From NCBI RefSeq assembly GCF_016918035.1, contig NZ_JAERWK010000023.1, positions 62,001 to 126,000 of the forward strand: a stretch of 64,000 nt of DNA, read 5' to 3'. The notes beneath the pieces are model-generated. The model made no database searches. It had not been told where the DNA came from and saw only the letters and a program-made list of their open reading frames with translations. This document shows positions 27,237 to 37,301 of this stretch, piece after piece. The position numbers were made by a program, and so were the translations under genes. Positions within the stretch are counted from its first letter, which is position 1; every line of letters begins with the position of its first letter. The DNA is from Nakamurella leprariae. GTDB taxonomy: Bacteria; Actinomycetota; Actinomycetes; Mycobacteriales; Nakamurellaceae.

Positions 27237-27262
27237 CCCCGCCCGGTAGCGTGCGGGCGGGG
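27237..27262 (+). terminator. Hairpin between the carboxylase and mutase genes
   Basis: CCCCGCCCG pairs with CGGGCGGGG across an 8-bp loop, directly after the alpha-subunit stop codon and about 57 bp before the mutA start. It could end the carboxylase transcript or act as an attenuator, since the mutase genes follow on the same strand. Confidence 0.5.
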
Positions 27263-27318
27263 AACAGGTGGGCTTCCGGGTCGCAGGACCCGGCCGGGAA
27301 ACGGGAGGACGGACAGCG

Positions 27319-29184
27319 GTGGAGCACCTGGAGCTGGCGGGCGAGTTCCCGCCGGCCACCCGCGAGCAGTGGCGCACGGCGGTCGCGGCCGTGCTGCGCA
27401 AGTCCGGTGTGCCCGAGGACAAGGACCCCGAGGAGTACCTGTCCAGCCGCACCTACGACGACATCAGCATCAAGCCGCTCTACACCGCCGACGACGCCCC
27501 GACGATGTCGCCGATCGATCCGGCCGTGGCCGCCCGGCTCCGGGTGGCCACCGAGGAGGTCGTCGAGGCCGGCGGTGAGGACGACATCACCGCCCCCGGG
27601 AACGACGGTGTGGACGCGGCCGGCTGGGACATCCGCACCCACTACGCCGATCCCGACGCGGTCCGGGTCAACGAGCGGATGCTCTCCGACCTGGCCGGCG
27701 GGGCCGGCTCCGTGTGGCTCACCGTCGGCGCTGGCGGGACCGACCTGGGCGGCTTCGACCGTGCCCTGCAGGGCGTCTACCTCGACCTGATCGCGATCGT
27801 GCTCGACGCCGGTGCCGACACCGCGGCCGCCGGCCGGGCGCTGCTGGAACTCGCCGAGCGCCGTCAGGTCGCCCCGGCCGAACTGCGCGGCAGCCTGGGT
27901 GCCGACCCGGTCGCCACCCGGGCCCGCACCGGTGCCGACGTCCCCGCCGACCTGATCGCCCAGGCGTTCGCGCTCAGCCAGGGCACCGGGCTGATCCCGG
28001 TCACCGTGGACGGCACCGTGTACGCCGAGGCCGGTGGCAGCGACGCCGACGAGATCGCCGCCGCCACCGCGGCCGGGGTGCACGCCCTGCGCGCCCTGGC
28101 CGATGCCGGCGCCGAGGATCCGTTCGAGCTGGTCGACTTCCGGTTCACCGTGAACGTCGACCAGTTCGCGTCCATCGCCAAACTTCGTGCGGCACGCCGG
28201 GTCTGGGCCAGGGTGGCGGAGCTGTCCGGCGTCGCCCCGGCCGCCCAGCGGCAGCACGCGGTCACCGCGTCCACCGCGCTGACCCGGCGAGATCCGTGGG
28301 TCAACATGATGCGCACGACCGTGGCCACCTTCGCGGCCGCCGTCGGCGGTGCCCGCGCGATCACCGTGACCCCGTTCGACACGGCGCTCGGGGTGTCCGA
28401 CGAGTTCGCCCGGCGGATCGCCCGCAACACCCAGGCGATCCTGCACGACGAGTCCAGCCTGGGCCGGGTGCTCGATCCGGCCGGTGGCTCCTGGTACGTC
28501 GAGTCGCTGACCGATCGGATGGCCGAGGTGGCGTGGGAGAAGTTCACCCGCCTCGAGCAGGCCGGCGGGGCGTCGGCCGCGCTGGAGTCGGGTGCGCTGG
28601 AAGCGCTGCTGGCCACCGCCCGCGTCGCTCGGGCGAAGGACATCGCCCGCCGCAAGGCCCCGATCACCGGGGTGAGCGCCTTCCCGCCGGTGACCGAGAC
28701 GCTGCCGGAACGGCCCGAGGCCCCGGCGCCGATGGCCGGGGGGCTGCTGCCGAACCTGCGCTTCGCCGCGCCGTTCGAGGAGCTGCAGGATCAGGTCGAG
28801 GCGCTCGCCGCCGACGACGCCCGCCCCGCCGTGATGCTGCTGGCCCTGGGGGACGCCCGCACCGCCGCCGCGCGGGTCGGGTTCGCCACCGACCTGTTCC
28901 GGGCCGGCACCTTCGAGGTCGCCGTGGTCTCCGACGTCGAGGCTGCCGCTGCCGCTCCCGTCGTCTGCCTGTGCTCGTCCGACGCGGTCTACGCCGAGCA
29001 GGCCGCGGACGCGGTGACCCGGCTGCGGGCGGCGGGCACGGGGCAGCTCTGGCTGGCCGGCAAGGCCACCGACGAGCTGCGGGGCCTCGGGCTCGACGGG
29101 TTCGTCTTCCTCGGTTGTGATGTGCTCGAGGTGCTGTCGTCGGTGCTGGATGCGCACCGCACGGCGGGAAGCGGGGTGCGGTGA
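27319..29184 (+). CDS. mutA: Methylmalonyl-CoA mutase small subunit
   Basis: This is the 621-residue non-catalytic partner of the heterodimeric adenosylcobalamin-dependent mutase that turns methylmalonyl-CoA into succinyl-CoA. It has the TIM-barrel half ([17 protein letters not shown] near residue 53, then [20 protein letters not shown]) and a degenerate C-terminal cobalamin-like domain without the DxHxxG motif, as expected for MutA. The GTG start is about 10 bp after GGGAGG; a GTG 17 codons upstream is possible. Its stop overlaps the mutB start. Confidence 0.92.
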   Translation: MEHLELAGEFPPATREQWRTAVAAVLRKSGVPEDKDPEEYLSSRTYDDISIKPLYTADDAPTMSPIDPAVAARLRVATEEVVEAGGEDDITAPGNDGVDAAGWDIRTHYADPDAVRVNERMLSDLAGGAGSVWLTVGAGGTDLGGFDRALQGVYLDLIAIVLDAGADTAAAGRALLELAERRQVAPAELRGSLGADPVATRARTGADVPADLIAQAFALSQGTGLIPVTVDGTVYAEAGGSDADEIAAATAAGVHALRALADAGAEDPFELVDFRFTVNVDQFASIAKLRAARRVWARVAELSGVAPAAQRQHAVTASTALTRRDPWVNMMRTTVATFAAAVGGARAITVTPFDTALGVSDEFARRIARNTQAILHDESSLGRVLDPAGGSWYVESLTDRMAEVAWEKFTRLEQAGGASAALESGALEALLATARVARAKDIARRKAPITGVSAFPPVTETLPERPEAPAPMAGGLLPNLRFAAPFEELQDQVEALAADDARPAVMLLALGDARTAAARVGFATDLFRAGTFEVAVVSDVEAAAAAPVVCLCSSDAVYAEQAADAVTRLRAAGTGQLWLAGKATDELRGLGLDGFVFLGCDVLEVLSSVLDAHRTAGSGVR

Positions 29185-31367
29185 TGGTGCAGATCCCTGA
29201 TTTCTCCTCCGCCGGCTGGGCGGCGGATGCGGCCGACGCCTCGGCCGAGCTGCCGACGTTCTCCGGCGCGATGTGGGAGACGCCGGAGGGCATCCCGGTG
29301 TCCGGGCTGTACTCGCCCAGCGACCTGGACGATGTCGACTTCCTGCAGACCTACCCGGGCATCAAGCCGTTCCTGCGCGGTCCGTACCCGACCATGTACG
29401 TGAACCAGCCATGGACCATCCGGCAGTACGCCGGCTTCTCCACCGCGGCCGCATCGAACGCGTTCTACCGCCGCAACCTGGCCGCCGGCCAGAAGGGCCT
29501 GTCGGTCGCCTTCGACCTGCCCACCCACCGCGGGTACGACAGCGACAATCCCCGCGTGTCCGGCGATGTCGGCATGGCCGGCGTCGCCATCGACTCGATC
29601 TACGACATGCGGCAGCTGTTCGACGGGATCCCGTTGGACCGGATGAGCGTGTCGATGACCATGAACGGTGCCGTCCTGCCGGTGCTGGCCCTGTACGTCG
29701 TGGCCGCCGAGGAGCAGGGGGTGAGCCCGGAGCAGCTGGCCGGAACCATCCAGAACGACATCCTCAAGGAGTTCATGGTCCGCAACACCTACATCTACCC
29801 GCCGAAGCCGTCGATGCGGGTGATCAGCGACATCTTCGACTTCACCTCACGGCGGATGCCGAAGTTCAACTCGATCTCCATCTCCGGGTACCACATCCAG
29901 GAGGCCGGAGCCACCAACGATCTCGAGTTGGCCTACACCCTGGCCGACGGCGTGGAGTACATCCGCGCCGGGCTCGAGGCCGGCCTGGACATCGACGCGT
30001 TCGCGCCGCGACTGTCGTTCTTCTGGGCGATCGGGATGAACTTCTTCATGGAGGTCGCCAAGATGCGCGCGGCCCGGCTGCTGTGGTCGAAGCTGGTCAA
30101 GCAGTTCGATCCCAAGAGCGACAAGTCGCTCTCGCTGCGCACGCACAGCCAGACCTCGGGCTGGTCGCTCACCGCGCAGGACCCGTTCAACAACGTGGTC
30201 CGCACCTGCATCGAGGCGATGGCCGCCACCCAGGGCCACACCCAGTCGTTGCACACCAACGCCCTCGACGAGGCGATCGCGCTGCCGACCGACTTCTCGG
30301 CCCGCATCGCCCGGAACACCCAGCTGCTGCTGCAGCAGGAGTCCGGCACCACCCGGGTCATCGACCCGTGGGGCGGCAGCAACTACGTGGAGAAGCTGAC
30401 CTACGACATCGCGCGCCGCGCCTGGGGTCACATCCAGGAGGTCGAGGCGGCCGGTGGCATGGCCCAGGCGATCGACGCGGGCCTGCCCAAGCTGCGCATC
30501 GAGGAGGCCGCGGCCCGCACCCAGGCCCGGATCGACTCGGGCCGGCAGCCGGTGATCGGCGTGAACAAGTACCGGCTGGACGACGAGGACGACCTCGACG
30601 TCCTGCAGATCGACAACAGTGCGGTCCGCGCGGAGCAGACCGCCAAGCTGCAGCGGCTCCGGGAGGAGCGCGACACCGAGGCGGTCGAGGCGGCGCTCGC
30701 CGCGCTGACCCGGGCCGCCGGGGCAGCCATGGAGGGCACCCGTCCTACCGACGGGTCGCAGAACCTGATGGCGCTGGCCATCGACGCGGCCCGGGCCAAG
30801 GCCACGGTCGGTGAGATCTCCAACGCCATGGAGCGGGTGTTCGACCGGCACGCCGCGCAGATCCGCACGATCAGCGGGGTCTACCGGCAGGAGGCCGGGG
30901 TGGACAGCGGTATCGAGGAGGTGCGGCAGCTCACCGAGGAGTTCGAGGCCGAGCAGGGTCGTCGCCCGCGCATCCTGGTCGCCAAGATGGGTCAGGACGG
31001 GCACGACCGCGGCCAGAAGGTGATCGCCACCGCGTTCGCCGACCTCGGCTTCGACGTGGACATCGGCCCGCTGTTCCGGACTCCCGCGGAGGTGGCCCGG
31101 CAGGCGGTGGAGGCCGACGTGCACGTCGTCGGCGTCAGCTCACTGGCCGCCGGTCACCTCACGCTCGTGCCCGAGCTGCGGGAGGCGCTGGCCGATGCCG
31201 GACGTCCGGACATCCTGATCGTGGTCGGCGGGGTGATCCCGGCGCAGGACTTCCCCGCGTTGCGGGAAGCCGGGGCGGCGGCGATCTTCCCACCCGGCAC
31301 GGTCATCTCGAAGGCGGCCGCCGAACTGCTGCAGACGCTGCGCCAGCAGCTGGCCAGCACCGGCTGA
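29181..31367 (+). CDS. mutB: Methylmalonyl-CoA mutase large (catalytic) subunit
   Basis: This 728-residue adenosylcobalamin enzyme carries the full barrel ([20 protein letters not shown], then [12 protein letters not shown]) and a C-terminal cobalamin-binding domain with D606-G-H608-DR-G611. The start is GTG at 29181 (GTGA overlap with mutA) or the adjacent ATG at 29184. It is tightly followed by the meaB-type GTPase, completing a mutase operon. No methylmalonyl-CoA epimerase gene is seen in the window. Confidence 0.95.
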   Translation: MMVQIPDFSSAGWAADAADASAELPTFSGAMWETPEGIPVSGLYSPSDLDDVDFLQTYPGIKPFLRGPYPTMYVNQPWTIRQYAGFSTAAASNAFYRRNLAAGQKGLSVAFDLPTHRGYDSDNPRVSGDVGMAGVAIDSIYDMRQLFDGIPLDRMSVSMTMNGAVLPVLALYVVAAEEQGVSPEQLAGTIQNDILKEFMVRNTYIYPPKPSMRVISDIFDFTSRRMPKFNSISISGYHIQEAGATNDLELAYTLADGVEYIRAGLEAGLDIDAFAPRLSFFWAIGMNFFMEVAKMRAARLLWSKLVKQFDPKSDKSLSLRTHSQTSGWSLTAQDPFNNVVRTCIEAMAATQGHTQSLHTNALDEAIALPTDFSARIARNTQLLLQQESGTTRVIDPWGGSNYVEKLTYDIARRAWGHIQEVEAAGGMAQAIDAGLPKLRIEEAAARTQARIDSGRQPVIGVNKYRLDDEDDLDVLQIDNSAVRAEQTAKLQRLREERDTEAVEAALAALTRAAGAAMEGTRPTDGSQNLMALAIDAARAKATVGEISNAMERVFDRHAAQIRTISGVYRQEAGVDSGIEEVRQLTEEFEAEQGRRPRILVAKMGQDGHDRGQKVIATAFADLGFDVDIGPLFRTPAEVARQAVEADVHVVGVSSLAAGHLTLVPELREALADAGRPDILIVVGGVIPAQDFPALREAGAAAIFPPGTVISKAAAELLQTLRQQLASTG

Positions 31368-31371
31368 GCGG

Positions 31372-32373
31372 ATGCGCATCGATCTCGACGAGCTGGACGA
31401 AGGCCTGCTCGGCGGCCGGCGTGCAGCCATCGGCCGTGCGCTCACCCTGGTCGAATCCAGCCGGCCGGACCACCAGCAGCTGGCCGCCGACCTGCTCGGC
31501 CGGGTCCGGCCCCGGACCGGCCAGGCCGTGCGGGTCGGCATCAGCGGTGTGCCCGGCGTGGGCAAGTCGACGTTCATCGACGCCCTGGGCATGCACCTGA
31601 TCGGCGCCGGGCACAAGGTGGCCGTGCTGGCCATCGACCCGTCCTCCGCCCGGACCGGCGGGTCGGTGCTCGGTGACAAGACCCGGATGTCCCGGCTGGC
31701 CGCGGCGGACGAGGCGTTCGTCCGCCCGTCGCCGACCTCCGGCACCCTCGGTGGCGTGGCCCGGGCCACCCGCGAGGCGATGCTCGTCATGGAGGCGGCC
31801 GGGTTCGACGTGGTGCTGGTCGAGACGGTCGGCGTCGGGCAGTCCGAGTACGCCGTCGCGTCGATGGTCGACTCGTTCCTGTTCCTGACCCTGGCCCGCA
31901 CCGGCGACCAGTTGCAGGGCATCAAGCGCGGCATCCTCGAGCTGGCCGATGTCATCGCGGTGAACAAGGCCGACGGCCCGCACGTCCAGGACGCCAAGCT
32001 CGCCGCCCGCGAGCTGGCCGGGGCCATCCGGCTGCTGCGCGGCCCCGGCGCGCACACCAAGGTGCTCACCTGCAGCGCGTTGCACGACGGCAACATCGAC
32101 GAGGTGTGGGCGGCGCTGCTGCGGCACCGCGACGGGCTGGCCCGCCGCGGTGAGCTGGAGCCGAAACGCCGGTCGCAGCAGGTGGACTGGTCCCGTGCGC
32201 TGGTCCGGGACCGGCTGCTGGCCCGGCTGGCGCTGCCGTCGGTGCGGCCGGCGGTCAAGGACGCCGAGGCCGCGGTGCTGGCCGGCGAGCTGACCGCCGA
32301 GGCGGCGGTCGAGCAGATCCTGGCCGCGGTGCACGCCACTGAGGAGCGAACGCAGCCGGCGCCGACGGTCTGA
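31372..32373 (+). CDS. meaB: Methylmalonyl-CoA mutase-associated GTPase MeaB
   Basis: This G3E-family GTPase gates cobalamin loading and protects the mutase from inactivation. Its 333 residues contain the P-loop GVPGVGKST (K65), the magnesium-binding region AIDPSS, the switch segment ETVGVGQSE, and the NKAD specificity motif near residue 199. It starts 4 bp after mutB, as expected for a dedicated chaperone. Confidence 0.93.
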   Translation: MRIDLDELDEGLLGGRRAAIGRALTLVESSRPDHQQLAADLLGRVRPRTGQAVRVGISGVPGVGKSTFIDALGMHLIGAGHKVAVLAIDPSSARTGGSVLGDKTRMSRLAAADEAFVRPSPTSGTLGGVARATREAMLVMEAAGFDVVLVETVGVGQSEYAVASMVDSFLFLTLARTGDQLQGIKRGILELADVIAVNKADGPHVQDAKLAARELAGAIRLLRGPGAHTKVLTCSALHDGNIDEVWAALLRHRDGLARRGELEPKRRSQQVDWSRALVRDRLLARLALPSVRPAVKDAEAAVLAGELTAEAAVEQILAAVHATEERTQPAPTV

Positions 32374-32422
32374 CCCGAACTGTGCGGTGTCGTTCCGGTC
32401 GGGTCGGGCCCCGGTTCGGGCC

Positions 32423-32690
32423 GTGGCGGACGAACTCACGATCCCGCTGCTGCCCTGCCCGTCCATCGACGAGATCGCGTCCATCTCCGAGATGCTCGGT
32501 TTCGAGATCAGCGACCGGCAGCTGCGGCCGAACCCGCACGTCGCGCTGCGACGCGACGACATCAACCTGCCTGTCTCCGGATGGACGGCTCCGAGCCGGC
32601 GCAGTCGTACAGCACCTGTCTGGTCATCGAGGACGAGACCAGCGACGAGTTCGTGGAACGCATCGAGGGTTCCGCCGGGGCGCCGCTGAT
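32423..32690 (+). pseudogene. Frameshifted and truncated VOC (glyoxalase/bleomycin-resistance-like) gene
   Basis: From a GTG at 32423 the frame reads a glyoxalase-type N-terminal half: IPLLPCPSIDEIASISEMLG, then RQLRPNPHVALRRDDINL. At about 32578 the family sequence continues in another frame as MDGSEPAQSYSTCLVIEDET followed by SDEFVERI, which is the expected next segment. It then breaks off near 32690 beside the end of the lysR gene; the C-terminal strand with the last metal ligand is missing. One frameshift plus a 3' deletion make it non-functional. Confidence 0.65.
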
Positions 32691-32708
32691 CGGGCGGGAC
32701 CGGCCGGG

Positions 32709-33608
32709 TCAGGCCGCCTGCGCCGCCGCCGCGGCCAGGGCTCGCCGGAACGCCACGATGGCCGGGTGCCCGGCCCGGCCCTCCCGCACCGCCGTGTGCA
32801 GCGTGCGGTGCGGCCGGCCGGGCAGCTCGGTCAGCCGTACCGCCTCGGTGTAGGCGGGCGGGATCAGCCCGGGCAGCAGCGCCACCGCGTGGCCTGAGCT
32901 GACCAGGTGGGCCTGCAGCAGCGGGTCCGGTGTCTCGAACCGGATCCGCGGCTCGAGCCCGGCCGCGGTGATCACGTCCCGCTGCCACACCCCGGTGAGG
33001 GAGTCCAGCGGTTCCAGGGCCCACGGCGCCTCGGCCAGGTCGGGCAACCGGGTGGGCAGGTCGGCCAGCGCCCCCGCCCTCGGCGTGGCCAGCAGCATCG
33101 GGTCCCGGTGCAACGTCTCCTGGTGCGTTCCGGGCCGCACGCCGGCCGTCCGGCCCGGGTACTCCTCGCCGAGGATGACGTCGAAGTCGTGCGCGAGCAG
33201 GCCGCTGTAGGCCTCGTCCACCTCCTGGTGGGCGATCTCCACCTGCAGGTCCGGGTGCTCCTCGGCCAGCTGGGTGAGCGCGGTCGGGGCGATGGCCAGC
33301 AGCACGGTCTGGAACGAGGCGACCCGCAGCACCCCGCCCACCCGGGTCCGGGACTGGGCCAGTTCCGACTCGGCCAGCTCCAGCCGGGCGATCACCGCGT
33401 CCGCGTGCGCGGCCAGGGCCACCGCCTCGTGGGTCAGCACCACCCCACGGCCCACCCGCTGCAGCAACGGCACGCCGACCTCGCGCTCCAGCAGGGTGAG
33501 CTGCTGCGAGACCGCCGAGGGCGTGTAGTTGAGCGCCCGCGCCACCTGGGCCAGCGATCCGCGGCGGTGCAGTTCACGCAGCATCCGCAGTCTCGGCAGG
33601 TTGAGCAC
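32709..33608 (-). CDS. LysR family transcriptional regulator
   Basis: This 299-residue regulator has an N-terminal winged helix-turn-helix (LRELHRRGSLAQVARALNYT, then PSAVSQQLTLLE) and a two-lobed periplasmic-binding-like effector domain (LRVASFQTVLLAIAP onward). The start is a GTG at 33608. It is divergent from an EamA-type exporter gene, with an inverted repeat in the 88-bp spacer. LysR proteins usually activate the divergent gene in response to a small molecule; here this is probably an amino acid or related metabolite. Confidence 0.88.
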   Translation of the reverse strand: MLNLPRLRMLRELHRRGSLAQVARALNYTPSAVSQQLTLLEREVGVPLLQRVGRGVVLTHEAVALAAHADAVIARLELAESELAQSRTRVGGVLRVASFQTVLLAIAPTALTQLAEEHPDLQVEIAHQEVDEAYSGLLAHDFDVILGEEYPGRTAGVRPGTHQETLHRDPMLLATPRAGALADLPTRLPDLAEAPWALEPLDSLTGVWQRDVITAAGLEPRIRFETPDPLLQAHLVSSGHAVALLPGLIPPAYTEAVRLTELPGRPHRTLHTAVREGRAGHPAIVAFRRALAAAAAQAA

Positions 33609-33641
33609 CGGCGTCCCCGATCGGTGAGTACAGCTGATGAG

Positions 33642-33665
33642 TTCAGTGCACGATCCTTCACTGGA
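33642..33665. promoter_or_regulatory. LysR-box candidate in the lysR / exporter spacer
   Basis: CAGTG, 10 bp, CACTG is a perfect inverted repeat (33644-33663), extended with one mismatch as TTCAGTG/CACTGGA. It lies about midway between the divergent starts. Its long spacer matches the usual LysR box geometry. Confidence 0.45.
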
Positions 33666-33696
33666 CCTTCTCGAAGGGGCAACTCAGACTGTTCCC

Positions 33697-34605
33697 ATGA
33701 GTTCGGCTCCGTCGCAGTCCCGTCATCATCCCGGAGCGACGGCGCTCGTCCTCGGCTCGTGCATCTCGCTGCAGTTCGGTGCCGCGCTGGCCACCACGCT
33801 CTTCCCCCACCTGGGCGCCTGGGGCGTCACCACGCTGCGGCTCGGGTTCGCCGCTGTCGTGCTGCTGGTGCTGGCCCGGCCCCGGGTGCGCCGCTGGCCC
33901 GCGTCGACCTGGCGCACCGTGCTGCTCTTCGGCGTGGCCCTGGCCGGGATGAACGGGGCGTTCTACGCGGCGATCGACCGGATTCCGCTGGGCACCGCCG
34001 TGGCCATCGAGTTCCTCGGGCCGCTGGTGCTGGCCGCCGTCCTGTCCCGTCGCGGCCGCGACCTGGCCTGGGTGGGCTTGGCGCTCGTCGGGATCCTGCT
34101 GCTCGGCCTGGACAGCATCCGCCGTGACGCCTCGCTCGACCCGGTCGGTGTGCTGTGGGCACTGGTCGCTGCGGCGTTCTGGGCCGGATACATCCTGGCC
34201 AGCGCCCGGGCCGCCGGCCGGACCAGCGGGACCGGGGGCCTGGCCGTGGCCGTGGCCGTGGCCACCGTGCTGGTGCTGCCGTTCGGTGCGTCCGGAGCGG
34301 CGTTCGCCCTCGCCGACCCGTCCCTGCTGGTCGTCGCGCTGGCCACCGCGCTGCTGGCCTCGGTGATCCCGTACTCGCTGGAACTGGCCGCGCTGCGGCG
34401 TATCCCGAAGCACGTCTTCGGGGTGCTGCTCAGCCTGGAGCCGGCGGTGGCCGCGCTGGCCGGTCTGCTGCTGCTGGACCAGCACGTCGGGCCGCTGCAG
34501 CTCATCGCGATCGGGTGCGTGGTGCTGGCCAGCGCCGGGATCACCCTGGCCGGCAGCGTCCCGAAGCGCCGGCGGACGCGGGAGCGGGTCGTCGTCCCAG
34601 CCTGA
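33697..34605 (+). CDS. EamA/RhtA-like drug-metabolite transporter
   Basis: This is a 302-residue membrane protein with ten predicted spans in two EamA repeats (first ALVLGSCISLQFGAALATTL, second beginning near GVLWALVAAAFWAGYILAS). The order and the PYSLELAALRRI motif resemble the threonine/homoserine exporter RhtA group. The ATG at 33697 is preferred; a longer in-frame start crosses the LysR operator. It probably exports an amino acid or metabolite under control of the divergent LysR protein. Confidence 0.85.
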   Translation: MSSAPSQSRHHPGATALVLGSCISLQFGAALATTLFPHLGAWGVTTLRLGFAAVVLLVLARPRVRRWPASTWRTVLLFGVALAGMNGAFYAAIDRIPLGTAVAIEFLGPLVLAAVLSRRGRDLAWVGLALVGILLLGLDSIRRDASLDPVGVLWALVAAAFWAGYILASARAAGRTSGTGGLAVAVAVATVLVLPFGASGAAFALADPSLLVVALATALLASVIPYSLELAALRRIPKHVFGVLLSLEPAVAALAGLLLLDQHVGPLQLIAIGCVVLASAGITLAGSVPKRRRTRERVVVPA

Positions 34606-34617
34606 CGACGGTCGCGC

Positions 34618-34992
34618 TCAACGGACCGGCTTGCGCGGCCGACTGGTCAGCGTGAGCAGGAAGTCGTGCGCCCGGGACATGGCACTCGACCAGCGTTCCC
34701 GGCAGATCTCGTCATCGGCGTACGGCAGCACTGCCCACTCCCGCATCGACCGGCCGTTCATGACCAGGCGCTGCGCGTGACCTTCGCGGACCAGGTCGTC
34801 GATGCGTTCGTGCGGCAGCTTCACCATGAGTCGGCCGTGCGAGTCGATCATGGCGAAGAACTTGTCGTTGATGCGGAGTCCATGAGCACCGAACATCCGG
34901 CCACGCGAGGTGTCCGGACCTTCGAAGGGCTCCCCGAGTTCGTCGAACAGGGCGAGGGCGGCGACCCGGGTCGGGTCGGTGTCGGTGGGCAC
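34618..34992 (-). CDS. TfoX N-terminal domain protein
   Basis: This small protein of about 124 residues shows the TfoX_N pattern: MFGAHGLRINDKFFAMID followed by GRLMVKLP, and a conserved terminal W. Such stand-alone domains are widespread and of unknown function; a link to competence is not implied here. The GTG at 34992 is a weak choice without a ribosome binding site; a GTG ten codons upstream is also open. It converges on the exporter gene with 12 bp between them. Confidence 0.75.
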   Translation of the reverse strand: MPTDTDPTRVAALALFDELGEPFEGPDTSRGRMFGAHGLRINDKFFAMIDSHGRLMVKLPHERIDDLVREGHAQRLVMNGRSMREWAVLPYADDEICRERWSSAMSRAHDFLLTLTSRPRKPVR

Positions 34993-35080
34993 GCCAGCAG
35001 TGTGGCGGCCCCGGCCGGACACGCCGGAGGCCCGACACGCCCGGGCGCGTCGGGCCTCCGGGATCGTGCTCGGCCGTGGG

Positions 35081-35746
35081 TCAGCGGGCGGACTGGACCT
35101 CCTGCACCGCCTGCACGATCGGCAGGTCCCCGCCGACCAGGTCCAGCGACAGGTGCGCCGTGCCCGGCTCGTCCAGCAGCGCGACCAGCACCGCGGCGAC
35201 GTCCTCGCGCGGGACCGGGCCCATCTCGGTCTGGGCGGCCAGCGTGACCCGGCCGGTGCCTGAGGTGTCGGTCAGGCCACCCGGCCGGACGATCGTCCAG
35301 TCCAGGTCGCGCCCGCGCAGATCCTCGTCCGCGCGCTGCTTGGCGCTGACGTAGGCGTCCCACACTTCGCCCTGCCCGGTCGGCAGTTCGGTGCGGTCGA
35401 CGCCGATGGCCGAGACCATCAGGTACCGCCGCACGCCGGCCTGTTCGGCCGCGTCAGCCAGCAGCGCCGCCGCCGCCCGATCGACGGTGTCCTTGCGGGC
35501 GGCGCCGCTGTTCGGTCCGGCGCCGGCCGCGAACACCACGGCATCGGCACCGCGGACGATCCCGGCCAGCTCGTCGGCCGTGCCGGACTCCAGGTCGAAG
35601 CGCTGCGGGTGGGCGCCGACGGCGATGACGTCGGCGTCGTGCTCGGGCTTGCGGACCAGGCTCACCGCGTGGTCCTCCCGTTCGGCGAGCAGGCGGGCCA
35701 GCCGCAGGCCGATCTTGCCGTGCCCTCCGGCGATGACGACGCGCAT
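35081..35746 (-). CDS. NAD(P)-binding atypical SDR (NmrA/SDR5-like)
   Basis: This 221-residue protein has a Rossmann fold with the glycine motif AGGHGKIGLRLARLL and VSAIGVDR, as in NAD(P)H-binding proteins of the SDR_a5/NmrA group. The ATG follows AAGGAG by 8 bp. It lacks an obvious YxxxK pair at the standard spacing, although YVSAKQRADE near residue 132 has the Tyr and Lys. It may be a flavin/quinone reductase-like or regulatory protein. It sits just downstream of an aldo/keto reductase on the same strand. Confidence 0.8.
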   Translation of the reverse strand: MRVVIAGGHGKIGLRLARLLAEREDHAVSLVRKPEHDADVIAVGAHPQRFDLESGTADELAGIVRGADAVVFAAGAGPNSGAARKDTVDRAAAALLADAAEQAGVRRYLMVSAIGVDRTELPTGQGEVWDAYVSAKQRADEDLRGRDLDWTIVRPGGLTDTSGTGRVTLAAQTEMGPVPREDVAAVLVALLDEPGTAHLSLDLVGGDLPIVQAVQEVQSAR

Positions 35747-35786
35747 GGTTCGGCTCCTTCCGGTCGGTGAGGTCGCGCGGCCCGGA

Positions 35787-36626
35787 TCAGTCGGGGATGC
35801 GGTCGAACGTGTCCGGGTCCGGACCGCGCCGCCCGTTCCGGTCGAGGCCCGAGATCCGCCGGACCTGCTCGTCGGTGAGCTCGAAGTCGAACAGGCCCGC
35901 GTTCTCCCGCATGCGGGACGGGGTGCTCGACTTGGGGAACACGATGGACCCGCGCTGCAGGTGCCAGCGCAGCACCACCTGGGCCGGGGACTTGCCGACG
36001 GCCTGCGCGATCTCGACGATCGTCGCGTCGTCCAGCACGTCGCCCTGGGCGATCGGCGACCACGCCTCGGTGGCGATCCCGCGTCGGGCGTTCTCGGCGA
36101 GCAGCGCGTCCTGCGTGAAGTACGGGTGCACCTCGATCTGGTTCACCGCCGGCACCACGCTGGTCTCGTCGGTCAGCCGCTGCAGGTGGACGGGCTGGAA
36201 GTTGGACACCCCGATCGACCGGGCGCGGCCCTCGGAGTACACCTGCTCCAGCGCCTTCCAGGTGCCGACGAAGTCGCCCACGGTCGGCAGCGGCCAGTGG
36301 ATGAGCATCAGGTCGACCGCGTCGGTCCGCAGCTCCTTGAGCGTCTGCTCGAACGCGGCCATGGCCTTGTCGTAGCCGTGCGCGTTGTTGTTGATCTTGC
36401 TGGTGACGAACACCTCGGCCGGGTCGACGCCCGCGTCCTCGATGCCCTGGGCCACCCCCGCCTCGTTGCCGTACATCTCGGCGGTGTCGATGTGCCGGTA
36501 GCCGACCTCGAGGGCCGCCTTCACGGCCGCGGCGGTGTCCTCGGGCTTGATCTGGAAGACGCCGAACCCGAGCTGCGGGATGGTCACGCCGTTGTTCAGG
36601 GTCACGTCGGGGATGTTCAAGGCCAT
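35787..36626 (-). CDS. Aldo/keto reductase
   Basis: This is a 279-residue NADPH-dependent carbonyl reductase of the AKR5 (2,5-diketo-D-gluconate reductase-like) type. The catalytic tetrad is visible as D47 (HIDTAE), Y52 (MYGNE), K77 (VTSKINN) and H110 (LIHWP). The ATG follows AAGGAG by 5 bp; the frame extends upstream without similarity. A 40-bp gap to the downstream SDR-like gene suggests a two-gene transcript for detoxifying aldehydes or ketones. Confidence 0.9.
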   Translation of the reverse strand: MALNIPDVTLNNGVTIPQLGFGVFQIKPEDTAAAVKAALEVGYRHIDTAEMYGNEAGVAQGIEDAGVDPAEVFVTSKINNNAHGYDKAMAAFEQTLKELRTDAVDLMLIHWPLPTVGDFVGTWKALEQVYSEGRARSIGVSNFQPVHLQRLTDETSVVPAVNQIEVHPYFTQDALLAENARRGIATEAWSPIAQGDVLDDATIVEIAQAVGKSPAQVVLRWHLQRGSIVFPKSSTPSRMRENAGLFDFELTDEQVRRISGLDRNGRRGPDPDTFDRIPD

Positions 36627-36863
36627 GTCGACTCCTTCTCTCGCGCCTGGCTGCGTCCGGCCGTGGTCTGTCCGATGGCGGTACCCATCGGCGGACGCGT
36701 TCACCGAGCCGTGCAACCCGGCCGGTCCCGCGGAGCTTCCCGATCCGGTGAAACGTGGAATTGCCCACGAGCGGCGCCGGAGTTGTCGGACCGTGGTCGT
36801 GGACGCGGGGCATGACCGGGACGGGGGCTGGCTTGATCAACTCGGGGCTGCAAGCGTGGCCGG

Positions 36864-37301
36864 GTGGCTGATCGACGACGCGGCTGGGGGCCGGCGTTGC
36901 GGTACCCGTACGGCTTCGCCGTCGTGGTGTCGGTGCTGGTGGCGGCCTGCGCCGTCTCGCTCGATCTGCTGATCGGGATGAGTGACGGCAGTCCGATGGC
37001 GTTCTCGTTCCTCGCTGTGCTCCAGCCGTGGATGACGTTCCACGACGTCCGGCGCGACCGCCGCAGCGCTGCCCGACTGGGCGTGCCGGCTCGGTACCCG
37101 GCTCCGGACCGCGACCGCATCGGACTGGTGGGCATCGTTCTGGTCGGACTCGGGCTCGGCGGGTGGTGGCTGAGCCTTGCGTTCGCGCAGCAGAGCGCCT
37201 GGCGGGTCGTCCTGGCCGCGGCGATCGGTCTGGGGGTCGCCGCCGTCGCCGTCCCGGCCGTGCTCGAGCTGCGTCGCGGTCCCCGCCGGCGCGTCAGCTG
37301 A
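36864..37301 (+). CDS. Small membrane protein of unknown function
   Basis: I do not recognise this gene. The 145-residue frame starts at a GTG without a clear ribosome binding site. It has three hydrophobic segments (YGFAVVVSVLVAACAVSL, then IGLVGIVLVGLGLGGWWLSL, and WRVVLAAAIGLGVAAVAVPA) joined by charged loops including FHDVRRDRRSAARLG, and a basic C terminus. The pattern of hydrophobic spans and charged loops supports a real protein. It overlaps the end of the convergent endonuclease gene by 8 bp. Confidence 0.55.
   Translation: MADRRRGWGPALRYPYGFAVVVSVLVAACAVSLDLLIGMSDGSPMAFSFLAVLQPWMTFHDVRRDRRSAARLGVPARYPAPDRDRIGLVGIVLVGLGLGGWWLSLAFAQQSAWRVVLAAAIGLGVAAVAVPAVLELRRGPRRRVS

Noticed and set aside
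27231-27318. Cobalamin riboswitch before the B12-dependent mutase genes
   Set aside because: The gap is only 88 bp and holds a simple hairpin; the B12-box sequence is not present.
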